Source: Peribacillus kribbensis DSM 17871 (lineage in GTDB: Bacteria; Bacillota; Bacilli; Bacillales; DSM-1321). Taken from it: a stretch of DNA of 64,000 nucleotides. The notes under the pieces were generated by a model. The model made no database searches and was not told the origin of the DNA. It was given only the letters and a program-made list of their open reading frames with translations. The position numbers and the translations under genes were made by a program. Where the stretch lies: the NCBI RefSeq assembly GCF_000430765.1, contig NZ_KE387243.1, positions 195,225-259,224 on the forward strand, in the 5' to 3' direction. Positions 1 through 8,299 of the stretch are shown piece by piece (within the stretch, counting starts at the first letter, position 1; each line of letters opens with the position of its first letter).

Positions 1-815
1 GCACGCAATGACTCTTCTCTCGTCTGGTGGATCTTTACCGGCCGCCCTGTTTTCAGGGCCAGCAAGGAGGCATGGGGCTGGACATTGAGTTCGTCTTTTC
101 CGCCAAATGAGCCGCCCATCGGACTGGAAATCACACGTATTCTTTCTTCCGGAATATCCAGGATCCTCGATAGCTGAAATCGATCCTTGTAGCCATGCTG
201 AGTTCCCATAAACACCGTTATGCCGCCATTCTCTTCAGGAACCACCACTCCTCCCTCCGTCTCCATATAGGCATGCATCTGCCGGGGCAGCTCGTAGGTT
301 TCTTCAACGAGAAAGCAGCAGCAGTGAAAGGCATGTTCTATATCTCCTTGAATATAGGATGTTTGGTGGAGAAGGTTGCCATCGGGATGAAGTTTTGGGG
401 AATGTGGCAAAAGGGCCTTTTCAGGATCATCAACCACCGCAAGCGGCTCATAGCCTACTTCAATCAGAGACAGCGCTTGTTCCGCGATTTCCTCCGTTTC
501 AGCAGCCACTGCCGCTATCGCATCGCCTGTATAACGGACGATAGTATCGCAAAGGACAGGCTGATCAGGAAAGATAAGGCCAAATCCATTCAAGCCTGGA
601 ATATCTTCATGTGTAATGACTGCCGCTACACCTTTAAGTTGCTGGGCTTTTTCTGTATGAATAGAGGTAATTCTGGCATGCGGATGCTCACTCCTCAAAA
701 CCTTTCCATACAGCATCCCTTCAAATGAAAGGTCTGTAAGATATTTGAGGCTGCCGGTTACCTTTGAGAGTCCGTCGGGGCGGATCCGGCCCTTTCCTTC
801 TATGGCTGCTAACAT
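1..815 (-). CDS. pucD: Xanthine dehydrogenase, molybdenum-binding subunit (5' part; runs off left edge)
   Basis: This is the large molybdopterin-binding subunit of xanthine dehydrogenase, which oxidises hypoxanthine and xanthine to urate in the cytoplasm. Only the first 271 codons are in the window. Visible family motifs are KVTGSLKYLTD near residues 18-28 and RSEHPHARI at 41-49 (N-terminal hammerhead domain), TQHGYK around 205-210, and the cofactor loop GGSFGGKDE at 234-242. The start at 815 has GGAG nine bases upstream and lies 18 bases after the stop of the FAD subunit gene, so the two are cotranscribed and probably translated together. The order nucleotidyltransferase - FAD subunit - Mo subunit matches pucB-C-D of Bacillus subtilis; the 2Fe-2S subunit (pucE) would be expected off the left edge. 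Confidence 0.93.
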   Translation of the reverse strand, partial: MLAAIEGKGRIRPDGLSKVTGSLKYLTDLSFEGMLYGKVLRSEHPHARITSIHTEKAQQLKGVAAVITHEDIPGLNGFGLIFPDQPVLCDTIVRYTGDAIAAVAAETEEIAEQALSLIEVGYEPLAVVDDPEKALLPHSPKLHPDGNLLHQTSYIQGDIEHAFHCCCFLVEETYELPRQMHAYMETEGGVVVPEENGGITVFMGTQHGYKDRFQLSRILDIPEERIRVISSPMGGSFGGKDELNVQPHASLLALKTGRPVKIHQTREESLR

Positions 816-833
816 AATTGGAGTCTCCTTCCC

Positions 834-1703
834 TCATATGGTCTTCTCTAAGCAGAAGCTTTGCAGTTCTGCAGCTGCCAAATTGGCTGCAGCCATTTGC
901 AGGTATTCAGCCGATGCAAATGGGTTCTTCTCCGGTGTGAATTCTTCAATGATGGACTGATAGACTTGCTCAAGGAGATCTTCGTTTATTTTCCTTCCAA
1001 TTACATGCTTCTCTGTGTTAAAAAGTCGTTCTGCTGGATGGTCCCCGCCGCCGACAGCAAGCCGCATGTGTATGATGCGTCCTTCTATATCCCTGGAAAA
1101 AGAACCGCATATGGTTGCGAGGGATGGAATAAAGGACTCCCTTCTTCCGATTTTCCGGAAAAACGTATGAGAAACCTCCTCTAAACGGCTAATGGATATA
1201 TGGGGAATGTATACATGAGTCAAAAGCAAAGACTCTTCTTTTTGTTTAATCCAGCTTAAGAGGCTCTGCCGAAATGTACCGGAATCCGTTAGAAAGGCAA
1301 TCTCTGCATCGAGGGCTAAAAGCAATGGTATCAGGTCTCCTTTTTTGCTCATGATATTTCCGCCAATGGTTGCCTGGTTCCGGATGGCAGGAGAAGCTAT
1401 CTGAGTAATGGCTTCAGCCAGGATACTATCTCCTTCGGATGATAAGGTCTTTTTCATCTCAGCTAAATGGGTGAGTGAACCGATTTCAAGATAACCATCG
1501 TATAGCTGCAATCCCTGCAATTCTTTGATCTGTTCTAATGAAATTATAAAGCGGGGATGGGATTTTCTCTCGTTCCACTGAAGCTGAAGAAAAGTACCTG
1601 CAGCAACAAAGCAGGCATCCTGTCCCAGCCTCTGTTTCATTGCAGCGGCCTCATCAGGAGTCTGCGGTATGAATAACACCTGGCTGTCTTCCTTCATGTC
1701 CAT
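834..1703 (-). CDS. pucC: Xanthine dehydrogenase, FAD-binding subunit
   Basis: This is the medium subunit of the molybdenum hydroxylase (CoxM/XdhB family); it carries FAD and passes electrons from the Mo/FeS centres to NAD+. At 289 residues it is close to the usual 270-290. The FAD-binding domain shows NQATIGGNIMSKKGDL at about residues 108-123 (the classic A-T-I-G-G-N-I pyrophosphate loop). The C-terminal domain has FFRKIGRRESF and a GGGDHPAER-type segment. The start overlaps the end of the upstream cofactor gene by about ten bases, and the stop is 18 bases before the Mo subunit start, so this is one tightly packed operon. The assignment to xanthine rather than another substrate rests on the surrounding purine genes. 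Confidence 0.92.
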   Translation of the reverse strand: MDMKEDSQVLFIPQTPDEAAAMKQRLGQDACFVAAGTFLQLQWNERKSHPRFIISLEQIKELQGLQLYDGYLEIGSLTHLAEMKKTLSSEGDSILAEAITQIASPAIRNQATIGGNIMSKKGDLIPLLLALDAEIAFLTDSGTFRQSLLSWIKQKEESLLLTHVYIPHISISRLEEVSHTFFRKIGRRESFIPSLATICGSFSRDIEGRIIHMRLAVGGGDHPAERLFNTEKHVIGRKINEDLLEQVYQSIIEEFTPEKNPFASAEYLQMAAANLAAAELQSFCLEKTI

Positions 1704-2317
1704 TTCTTCAACTCCTTGGCTTTTTCATAATCCTCTTTATGGTCGATATCAAGAAAATAGCATTCACATAAATATTGCACCACGTGTCCCCTGGAGGACC
1801 ATTTCCCCCGTATTAAATGACGGGCTCCTTGGTCTTCTTCCAAATGAAGCAAATCATGAAAAGCCTCTTTGGAAAATAAAATCGGAGGCCTTGGTTTTCT
1901 TTTGTAGCCAGAAGCAGTGAAAAGACACGGCTGGGTCCGGAAATGAGTAATTAAATTCTCAATCATAAATCGGGGTACGAAAGGCTGGTCTGCAAGAAGA
2001 ATAACAGCCGCATCAGCATGTATTTTTATAGCTTGCTGGATTCCCATCTTTATAGAATAAGCCTGTCCTGCCTCATCTTTTTCACATCTGACCAGTGTCC
2101 AGTGTTTTTTAAACTCTGGCTTTTGTAAAAGAGGATCCATCCAGTCGAGAGGATCCTTCTTATTTACCACTACTGCCAGATGGTCCAATGATGAAGCCAA
2201 TGCCGTATGCATAGCTATATTTCCCAATGGGATTCCCTCTAATGGAAGAGCCAGCTTGTTCGTGCCCATTCGTTCACTTTTTCCAGCTGCTAAATAAATT
2301 CCCATGATCGTTCCCAT
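1694..2317 (-). CDS. pucB: Molybdenum cofactor cytidylyltransferase-like protein
   Basis: This is a MobA/MocA-type nucleotidyltransferase that matures the molybdenum cofactor for the xanthine dehydrogenase encoded next to it. The N-terminal motif LAAGKSERMGTNKLALPL is the CTP/GTP-binding G-x(3)-R-x-G-x(2)-K loop of the family, and VILLADQPF further on holds the conserved D-Q-P. The chosen start gives 207 residues, as in Bacillus subtilis PucB. An upstream in-frame start at 2413 would add 32 residues rich in hydrophobic residues that do not belong to the fold. GGAG lies eleven bases before 2317, and another ATG four codons later is possible. It is cotranscribed with the dehydrogenase subunits. 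The exact nucleotide transferred is inferred from the family. Confidence 0.85.
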   Translation of the reverse strand: MGTIMGIYLAAGKSERMGTNKLALPLEGIPLGNIAMHTALASSLDHLAVVVNKKDPLDWMDPLLQKPEFKKHWTLVRCEKDEAGQAYSIKMGIQQAIKIHADAAVILLADQPFVPRFMIENLITHFRTQPCLFTASGYKRKPRPPILFSKEAFHDLLHLEEDQGARHLIRGKWSSRGHVVQYLCECYFLDIDHKEDYEKAKELKKWT

Positions 2318-2428
2318 GTCATTTCCGGCTCCCTCTATATGGATGATACGGATCATTCGATTTATTTTTAAAAGTATAATATGGATGCCGGGCTGAACCA
2401 ATAACCCTGTCATATAATCTAACCAAAT

Positions 2429-3799
2429 TTATACAGATACTCCTGTTTCCGGCCTTAATAAGGTCCCTTTGCGATTTAGATTGGCGGGAAATCTCCCATC
2501 TTCAAAGACAATTACTCCGTTCGAAATGGTTGTATGAATCCTGCAAGGAAAAGTGTGTCCGATATAGATGCTTTCTTTATGCTTCGCATGGAAGTTCGCC
2601 TCGTTTACGGTGAATTTTTCGAGGGACACAATGGCAAAATCAGCGTCCATTCCTTCTTTGATCATCCCTTTTGATGGGAGCTTGAAACGGTTAGCTGGAG
2701 CCTCTGCTGTCCAGTTTGCGATCTTGGTAAATGGGATTTCATGCTCTAATGCCAGCTCAATCATGGCCATTAACGTAAACTGCCCCCCGCTGATCCCGCC
2801 CCAGGCTTGAAACAAATCATAAACGGCCCCATCTTTCAATGAAAAGGGACAAGGGGAATGATCAGAGGCGATCATATCAAATTTTCCTTCTGTCAATAAA
2901 GAGACCAGCTTCTGCTGCTCTCGGGGTTCACGCAGCGGCGGTGCACATTTGGCAATGCTCCCTTTTTCAATTAAATCCTGGTGGGAAAAGAGAAGATAAT
3001 GCGGACAAGTTTCCACGGTGATATTCAAGCCATCGAGTTTTGCGGCTTCAATTTTTTGAATAGCCGCTTCACTGCTGATATGGACAAAGTGCAGAGGACA
3101 GCCAGTCATCCTTGCATATGTAATGGCCCGTTCAACAGCCTCCGCTTCAGCAAACACCGGCCTGGTTTCTAAATAATCATTTGCGTGAGCAAGCCCTTTG
3201 TCCTTCTTCTCTTTCTGCAGCCAATTCGTGATCGGAGCACTTTCTGCATGCAGGGCCAGGATTTTGCCGAGAGAGGCGATTTCCTTCATCCCATTCAGGA
3301 GGGTAAGGTCATCGGCCCGTTCAAATTCTTCATTTCCTGAATCGGAAAGAAAGGCTTTAAAAGCAATAGCCCCGCACTCCGAGAGCCCTCTAAGTTCGTA
3401 GAGATTCCCGGGGACAAGTCCTCCCCATAAGGCAAAATCAACTACTGACTTCCTCTCGCCAATCTCGGCTTTTTGACGGAACGCTTCCTGGTTGACCGTT
3501 GAAGGAATCCCGTTCAACGGCATATCAAAGTATGTAGTGCATCCGCCTGAAGCCAGCATCCTTGCACCAGTTTCAAATCCTTCCCAGTGCTCCCGGCCGG
3601 GTTCGCTGAAATGCACATGCACATCTATGAGACCTGGGAAAATATACATCCCTTTGGCATCAAGTTCTTTTTCTGCCTTCCCAGTCAACTGATCCCCTAT
3701 TTTGACAATACGGCCGTCCTTGACAGCTATATCTGTTGTTCTGACTGTATGGGGCAGGACGACGACTCCGTTTCTGATGATAAGTTCATAATCGGTCAT
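2429..3799 (-). CDS. pucH: Allantoinase
   Basis: Allantoinase hydrolyses allantoin to allantoate, the first step after urate has been opened. It belongs to the cyclic amidohydrolase superfamily, and at 456 residues it has the normal length. Metal-ligand motifs are all visible: DVHVHFSEPG near residue 58 (H-x-H), the carbamylated lysine in AFKAFLSDSG near 150, LALHAES, FVHISSE and the ASDHSPC aspartate. The FSEPG form after H-x-H is typical of allantoinases rather than dihydropyrimidinases. The start codon overlaps the stop of the upstream aminotransferase gene by four bases (ATGA), a sign of translational coupling. It is part of the divergent puc operon, presumably activated by PucR. Confidence 0.95.
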   Translation of the reverse strand: MTDYELIIRNGVVVLPHTVRTTDIAVKDGRIVKIGDQLTGKAEKELDAKGMYIFPGLIDVHVHFSEPGREHWEGFETGARMLASGGCTTYFDMPLNGIPSTVNQEAFRQKAEIGERKSVVDFALWGGLVPGNLYELRGLSECGAIAFKAFLSDSGNEEFERADDLTLLNGMKEIASLGKILALHAESAPITNWLQKEKKDKGLAHANDYLETRPVFAEAEAVERAITYARMTGCPLHFVHISSEAAIQKIEAAKLDGLNITVETCPHYLLFSHQDLIEKGSIAKCAPPLREPREQQKLVSLLTEGKFDMIASDHSPCPFSLKDGAVYDLFQAWGGISGGQFTLMAMIELALEHEIPFTKIANWTAEAPANRFKLPSKGMIKEGMDADFAIVSLEKFTVNEANFHAKHKESIYIGHTFPCRIHTTISNGVIVFEDGRFPANLNRKGTLLRPETGVSV

Positions 3800-5064
3800 A
3801 GTATCTCCGCCTTTGTTTCACTGGAATTGAAAATTTGGGTTTGGGTATAGACATCAAGAGCTGCCTGCAGGGCATCCCCGCGATGCACCTTTACTTTATG
3901 CCGGATCAGGACTGCTTCTAATGCTCCGAGTACAGATAGGACATTTTCTTTGCGGCAGCTATACCCCATCGTCCCGATCCTCCAAATTTTCCCGTGAAGG
4001 GGACCGAATGAAGAAGCAATTTCTATGCCGAATGTTTCCAGCAGCATCTCCCGTACAGACTCTCCGTCAACTCCGGCAGGTATTTTCACGCAGGTGACAC
4101 ACGGAAGCTTGTGCCCGGGATCCCCAAATAAATCCAGCCCCATAGCTGTTAGGCCGGTTGTTAAGGCTTTTTCATGAAATTTATGGCGTTTAATTCTCTC
4201 TTCCAGACCTTCGGCAAGCACCAGCCTCAATCCTTCATGCAGGGCATAAACCATCGAAGTCGCTTCTGTATGATGATTCAGCCTTCTTGGGCCCCAGTAA
4301 TCCTGAAGCATGCCCAAGTCAAAATAATTGCTTGCGATCGGAGGGCTGGTCCTCAAATAACGAAGGTCCTCCTTTGTTGCAATACCCCTTTCGATTTTTT
4401 TTCGTGAAGCGAGGATTTTCCCGATTCGGTCATTATAGGTGACAGGAGCCATACCTGAGGGAATAGAAAGGCATTTCTGTGTCCCACCGATCACAGCATC
4501 TATATACCAGTCATCGGTTTTAATCTCTGCCCCGCCAATGGAGGCCACCGCATCTACGACTAATAGGATGTCCTTTTCACGGCATGCTTTGCCGATTTCC
4601 TCAAGAGGCTGCATCCTGCCGGTGGATGTTTCTCCGTGTACAATGGCTAAAACCTTTGGGGATACTTTTTGGATTTCATCGATAATCGTCTGTGGGCAAA
4701 ATACCTCTCCCCATGGGCATTCAATCGTATGGACATCTGCCCCGTACCTCTCGCAGATTTCCACAAGCAAATGTCCAAACCTCCCGTAAATCGGAACGAG
4801 GACGCGGTCCCCGGGTTCGATTATACTGCATAGTACTGCTTCATTTCCGGAACGGGAGGTTCCATCTACCGGAAAGGCCCATTGGTTGTTTGTCTGAAAA
4901 ACCTGCCGCAGCATTTCCATTACCTCATTCATAATGGAGGTGAAAGCGGGATCGAATTGTCCTAATATAGGAGTGCTCATCGCCCGTAATACACGCGGGT
5001 CCACTTCCACAGGACCCGGAGTCATGATTGTCCGTATCGGTATATCCAGTTCAGTAAAGGCCAT
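3796..5064 (-). CDS. pucG: (S)-ureidoglycine--glyoxylate aminotransferase
   Basis: This is a class-V PLP aminotransferase of the alanine-glyoxylate type. In the Bacillus pathway PucG transfers the amino group of ureidoglycine to glyoxylate, giving glycine and oxalurate. Motifs seen are MTPGPVEVDPRVL at the N-terminus, VDAVASIGGAE (cofactor-binding aspartate) and IGGTQKCLSIP, which contains the Schiff-base lysine. The start at 5064 has GGAG nine bases upstream and gives 422 residues. A longer in-frame start at 5106 would lie inside the pucF coding end and adds a non-conserved segment. The gene overlaps pucH by four bases. The position between allantoate amidohydrolase and allantoinase supports the specific substrate over serine or alanine. 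Confidence 0.93.
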   Translation of the reverse strand: MAFTELDIPIRTIMTPGPVEVDPRVLRAMSTPILGQFDPAFTSIMNEVMEMLRQVFQTNNQWAFPVDGTSRSGNEAVLCSIIEPGDRVLVPIYGRFGHLLVEICERYGADVHTIECPWGEVFCPQTIIDEIQKVSPKVLAIVHGETSTGRMQPLEEIGKACREKDILLVVDAVASIGGAEIKTDDWYIDAVIGGTQKCLSIPSGMAPVTYNDRIGKILASRKKIERGIATKEDLRYLRTSPPIASNYFDLGMLQDYWGPRRLNHHTEATSMVYALHEGLRLVLAEGLEERIKRHKFHEKALTTGLTAMGLDLFGDPGHKLPCVTCVKIPAGVDGESVREMLLETFGIEIASSFGPLHGKIWRIGTMGYSCRKENVLSVLGALEAVLIRHKVKVHRGDALQAALDVYTQTQIFNSSETKAEIL

Positions 5065-5080
5065 TAGCTTCCACTCCTTC

Positions 5081-6328
5081 TTAATATGCCAGTTTGTGTA
5101 AAACATCCGTTAATAGATCAATTCCTGCTTCTAAATCGTTTGACTTGGTAAATTCCTCGGGGGAATGGCTGATTCCCCCTTGACTTGGCACAAATAATAA
5201 GCAAGCTGGATACTTCTGGCCGAATATCTGTGAATCATGACCGGCCCCGCTGATCATTTTTTGGCAAAGTATGCTTTTCTCAAGAGAAAGTTCCATAGCC
5301 AGCTGTCCGATACCGGAATCCATCTTAACAGGTTTTGCATCCATCCATAAGGAAACAAATGCCTCCGTATTCATGTTCACAGAGAGTTGTTTCAGCTCCT
5401 TGAAAATAGTATGGCAGAAACTATCTATAACCGGCTCCTGATGATGACGTATATCCAGAGTGAATTCCACCTCACCGGCTATGACATTGGACACATTCGG
5501 CCTGACAGTCAGCCTGCCGACGGTGGCGACCAGATGTGGATCTGTTTCTCCTGCCTGTTCTGTTAAGAAAGTGATGAATCGAGCTGCTGTGGTCAAAGCA
5601 TCCTTTCGGTATGGCATAGGAGTTGTTCCAGCATGGTTGCTTTCTCCTTTAATTAAGACGGTATAGCGCCGCTGCCCTGAAATGTGGGAAACGACACCAA
5701 GCTGTTTCCCATTCCTTTCAAGAGTCATACCCTGTTCGATATGAATTTCAACAAAGCTATCAATATCATTCCGGATGGGCGGGGAGTAATCTTGAGGATT
5801 AAAACCAGCCTCCTTCATGGCTTCCATGAAGGACATTCCATCGGAATCCTTTACATCCTTTACGCAGTCTAAATCATAACTTCCTGTAATATTCCGGGAA
5901 CCCCAAAAGGTTAAAGGAAACCGGCTGCCCTCCTCCTCGCATAAGGAAACCACCTCTATCGATTTTTTAGGAGGGCCGTATTTTTCTGCTAACCGCAAAA
6001 CGGCTATAAAGCTGGCAATTATGCCATAAGCGCCATCGTATTTTCCTCCCTCAATGACTGTATCAATATGAGAACCAGTCAATATGGTCCTTCCGGGTGT
6101 TTCCGTTCCCTGAAGCCTGCCGAACAGGTTCCCGATGCAGTCATAATAGGCAGGCAGCCCATTTTCCTCCATCAAATTTTTTAATGCCTGCTGGGCTTCC
6201 TTCCAGGATTTTGTATACAAGAGCCTTGTGACGCCGCCTTTACCTGTCCGGCCAAACGAACCCAGCCATTCAACTAAGGCTTCGGCGGACCTTTTATTCA
6301 TTAACTCTGCATTCACTTGAATGACCAT
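5081..6328 (-). CDS. pucF: Allantoate amidohydrolase
   Basis: This M20-family metallohydrolase converts allantoate to ureidoglycine, ammonia and CO2. Di-metal-centre motifs are visible in order: LTGSHIDTV (first histidine and aspartate), GKYDGAYG, SLCEEEGSRFP (bridging glutamate pair), EIHIEQGMTLE and the C-terminal GAGHDSQIFG. It has 415 residues, as usual for AllC/PucF. The start at 6328 (MVIQVNAEL) is chosen over 6379 because the extra residues are not family-like. The Shine-Dalgarno is weak (GGTG about five bases away). It is the first gene of the minus-strand operon and is divergent from pucR, so the 190-base gap holds both promoters. Related hydantoinase/carbamoylase enzymes share the fold; context settles the call. 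Confidence 0.93.
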   Translation of the reverse strand: MVIQVNAELMNKRSAEALVEWLGSFGRTGKGGVTRLLYTKSWKEAQQALKNLMEENGLPAYYDCIGNLFGRLQGTETPGRTILTGSHIDTVIEGGKYDGAYGIIASFIAVLRLAEKYGPPKKSIEVVSLCEEEGSRFPLTFWGSRNITGSYDLDCVKDVKDSDGMSFMEAMKEAGFNPQDYSPPIRNDIDSFVEIHIEQGMTLERNGKQLGVVSHISGQRRYTVLIKGESNHAGTTPMPYRKDALTTAARFITFLTEQAGETDPHLVATVGRLTVRPNVSNVIAGEVEFTLDIRHHQEPVIDSFCHTIFKELKQLSVNMNTEAFVSLWMDAKPVKMDSGIGQLAMELSLEKSILCQKMISGAGHDSQIFGQKYPACLLFVPSQGGISHSPEEFTKSNDLEAGIDLLTDVLHKLAY

Positions 6329-6402
6329 TGTTTCACCCGCTTCATGATAGATTACATGACAATAAATAGTACTCCCCAAAGTTTACAACTATGTAATTCT
6401 GA

Positions 6403-6415
6403 CTTCATTGGTAAT
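6403..6415. promoter_or_regulatory. Candidate PucR box between pucF and pucR
   Basis: The 13 bases match the published Bacillus subtilis PucR box (WWWCNTTGGTTAA) at 10 of 13 positions, with an intact C-N-TTGGT core. It lies in the divergent pucF/pucR gap, about 75 bases from the pucF start. The consensus is recalled from the literature; binding here is inference and the match is imperfect. Confidence 0.35.
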
Positions 6416-6490
6416 TTTGTAAAAATTTTCAGAAAGTTTTATGCAAAGTAAACAAAATTATGATAGGATGGGAAAAATAGTTACTTAATA

Positions 6491-6507
6491 TGTAAGATTT
6501 GGTAACA
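6491..6507 (+). promoter_or_regulatory. TnrA/GlnR-type nitrogen control site upstream of pucR
   Basis: The 17 bases fit TGTNA-N7-TNACA without mismatch (TGTAA, seven bases, TAACA). This is the recognition pattern shared by TnrA and GlnR in Bacillus. It ends 13 bases before the pucR start and abuts the Shine-Dalgarno, a position that favours a road-block/repressor mode on pucR, or activation of the divergent pucF operon. Binding is inferred. Confidence 0.6.
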
Positions 6508-6520
6508 CAGGGAGGCTGTC

Positions 6521-8125
6521 ATGAAGGTTTATGAACTCTTAACGATACGTAATTTGAATGGGATGCACTTGATTGCCGGAATGATGGGAAAAGAGCGGGA
6601 TGTAAAATCGGTAAATATGATGGATGCGCCCGATATCATCCATTACTTAAAGGAGGATGAATTTTTGGTGACGACTGCTTATCATCTTAAAGATGATCCA
6701 CATTCCCTGCTGGACCTAATTCGGGAGATGCACATTCAAGGATGTTCGGCGCTGGGTATTAAAACAAAACGGTTTATAGATCAAATTCCAGAGGAAGTGA
6801 TTGAACTTGCAAATGAATTATCCTTCCCTGTCATTGAACTTCCCCTGCATTTATCACTTGGGGATATTGTCAACCAGACCTTCCGTGCCATTCTTGACAG
6901 GAGGGCTGCAGAATTATCCTTTGCCCTCGAAACACATAAGCAATTTACCAATATCGTCATGCAGGGCAAGGGTCTGCCACTGCTGCTCCGCGACTTATCT
7001 CGAATGATTCAGCGGCCGGTACAGATCGTGGATCAGTATTTCAGATCCATGTACCGATCAGGACCTGCCCAAGATTTTCCTTGTCTGAAAGACCGAATGT
7101 CAAAGTTCCCTTTCGGTAAAAGGCCTGTCTCACTCTCCTTTTTAACAGACAGGCAAACTTATACTTTCTTTCCTGTCTACATAAGCGAAAGGAAAACAGG
7201 TTTTTTGATGATTGCAGGAGAAGTGCTGAAATCAGATCCATTCACTTTATTAACGATTGAACAGGCTGCCAATGTTATTTCCTTCTCGTTAATAAAGGAA
7301 CATGCACTGCAGCAGCATGGCCGGAGTATGCGGAATGACTTTTTCCTTCAATTTTTAGAGGGTTCCTTTTCTTCTCAGGAAGAAATCGCCGGCCGTGCCA
7401 AAGAATTTTCCTTGGCTAATGATCGAGGCTACCTTTGTGCTGTAGGCAAGCTGGATGAATATGACTTACACACCAGCTATTCAGAGCTCCCTGGAAAAAT
7501 GGAGGATATTTACGGCTTTATAGAGGAAGAAACCGCGGGTGCGGATTCGAACCTTCACTTTTTTATGAGGAGTGGATGCTGTATCTTGTTATTTGAAGCA
7601 GGAGAGTATGTGACAGATCCATTTGATAAGGTCAAATCCAAGCTTGTTCAGCTCCAGACTAAAGTTTCGCAATACTTCGCTGCCACCATTTCGTTCGGTC
7701 TGAGTAATTGGTGTGATACGTTCTTGCAGGTTAGAAATGCCTATAAGGAGGCAGAGGATGCACTCTGCCAGGGGAAGCTTGTGAAGAAAAAGGAGTATAT
7801 CCATACCTATCATTCAAAGGACATAATGGGATTGATGAGAAGGCTTACGCGTGAGGACTTGGAGAACTATTATTCCTGTGCCCTTCGAGGTTTTGCTGAT
7901 CCGGCCGGACAGGAAGAACAATCGCTGCTTGAAACCTTATTTGTATATGTAGAAACTCACTGCCAAATATCAGAAACGGCCAAGAAGCTTTTTGTGCACC
8001 GCAATACAGTCGTGTACCGGATTGAAAAATGTGAGGAAATCCTCGGCAGGAGCTTAAGGGATCCCGAAACAACTATTCAAATCCGGATGGCTTTCCGCGT
8101 AAAATCCCTCTTGGAAAAAGTATAA
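6521..8125 (+). CDS. pucR: Purine catabolism regulatory protein PucR
   Basis: This cytoplasmic transcription regulator controls purine degradation; in Bacillus subtilis PucR responds to ureide intermediates and mainly activates the puc genes. It has 534 residues (531 in B. subtilis). The N-terminal PucR domain spans about residues 1-130 (DAPDIIHYLKEDEFLVTTA is typical). A middle CdaR/GGDEF-like domain spans about 290-430. A C-terminal HTH_30 helix-turn-helix lies near 475-525, with ISETAKKLFVHRNTVVYRI as the recognition helix region. GGGAGG stands six bases before the ATG. It is divergent from pucF and upstream of the permease operon, so it sits between its two presumed targets. Confidence 0.95.
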   Translation: MKVYELLTIRNLNGMHLIAGMMGKERDVKSVNMMDAPDIIHYLKEDEFLVTTAYHLKDDPHSLLDLIREMHIQGCSALGIKTKRFIDQIPEEVIELANELSFPVIELPLHLSLGDIVNQTFRAILDRRAAELSFALETHKQFTNIVMQGKGLPLLLRDLSRMIQRPVQIVDQYFRSMYRSGPAQDFPCLKDRMSKFPFGKRPVSLSFLTDRQTYTFFPVYISERKTGFLMIAGEVLKSDPFTLLTIEQAANVISFSLIKEHALQQHGRSMRNDFFLQFLEGSFSSQEEIAGRAKEFSLANDRGYLCAVGKLDEYDLHTSYSELPGKMEDIYGFIEEETAGADSNLHFFMRSGCCILLFEAGEYVTDPFDKVKSKLVQLQTKVSQYFAATISFGLSNWCDTFLQVRNAYKEAEDALCQGKLVKKKEYIHTYHSKDIMGLMRRLTREDLENYYSCALRGFADPAGQEEQSLLETLFVYVETHCQISETAKKLFVHRNTVVYRIEKCEEILGRSLRDPETTIQIRMAFRVKSLLEKV

Positions 8126-8261
8126 GCTTTCGAGGTGATTTTTGCAGCCTGCTTCCTGTATTCTTGTTTATTTTAAATATCCCTCATTCAAATTTTTAGT
8201 GATAGTGCACAATGACAGTTTTCTAAAAATTCATTAATATGTAAATATTCAATACATTACA

Positions 8262-8278
8262 TGTTATGTTTTCTGACA
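8262..8278 (+). promoter_or_regulatory. TnrA/GlnR-type nitrogen control site upstream of the urate permease operon
   Basis: The 17 bases (TGTTA, seven bases, TGACA) match TGTNA-N7-TNACA perfectly. The site ends 21 bases before the permease ATG. Together with the similar site before pucR this links urate uptake to nitrogen status. Binding and the direction of the effect are inferred. Confidence 0.6.
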
Positions 8279-8299
8279 TTTACAAAGGGGGATTTTTGA

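Noticed and set aside
195-728. 177-codon plus-strand frame at the left edge
   Set aside because: It is the antisense shadow of the xanthine dehydrogenase Mo-subunit gene.
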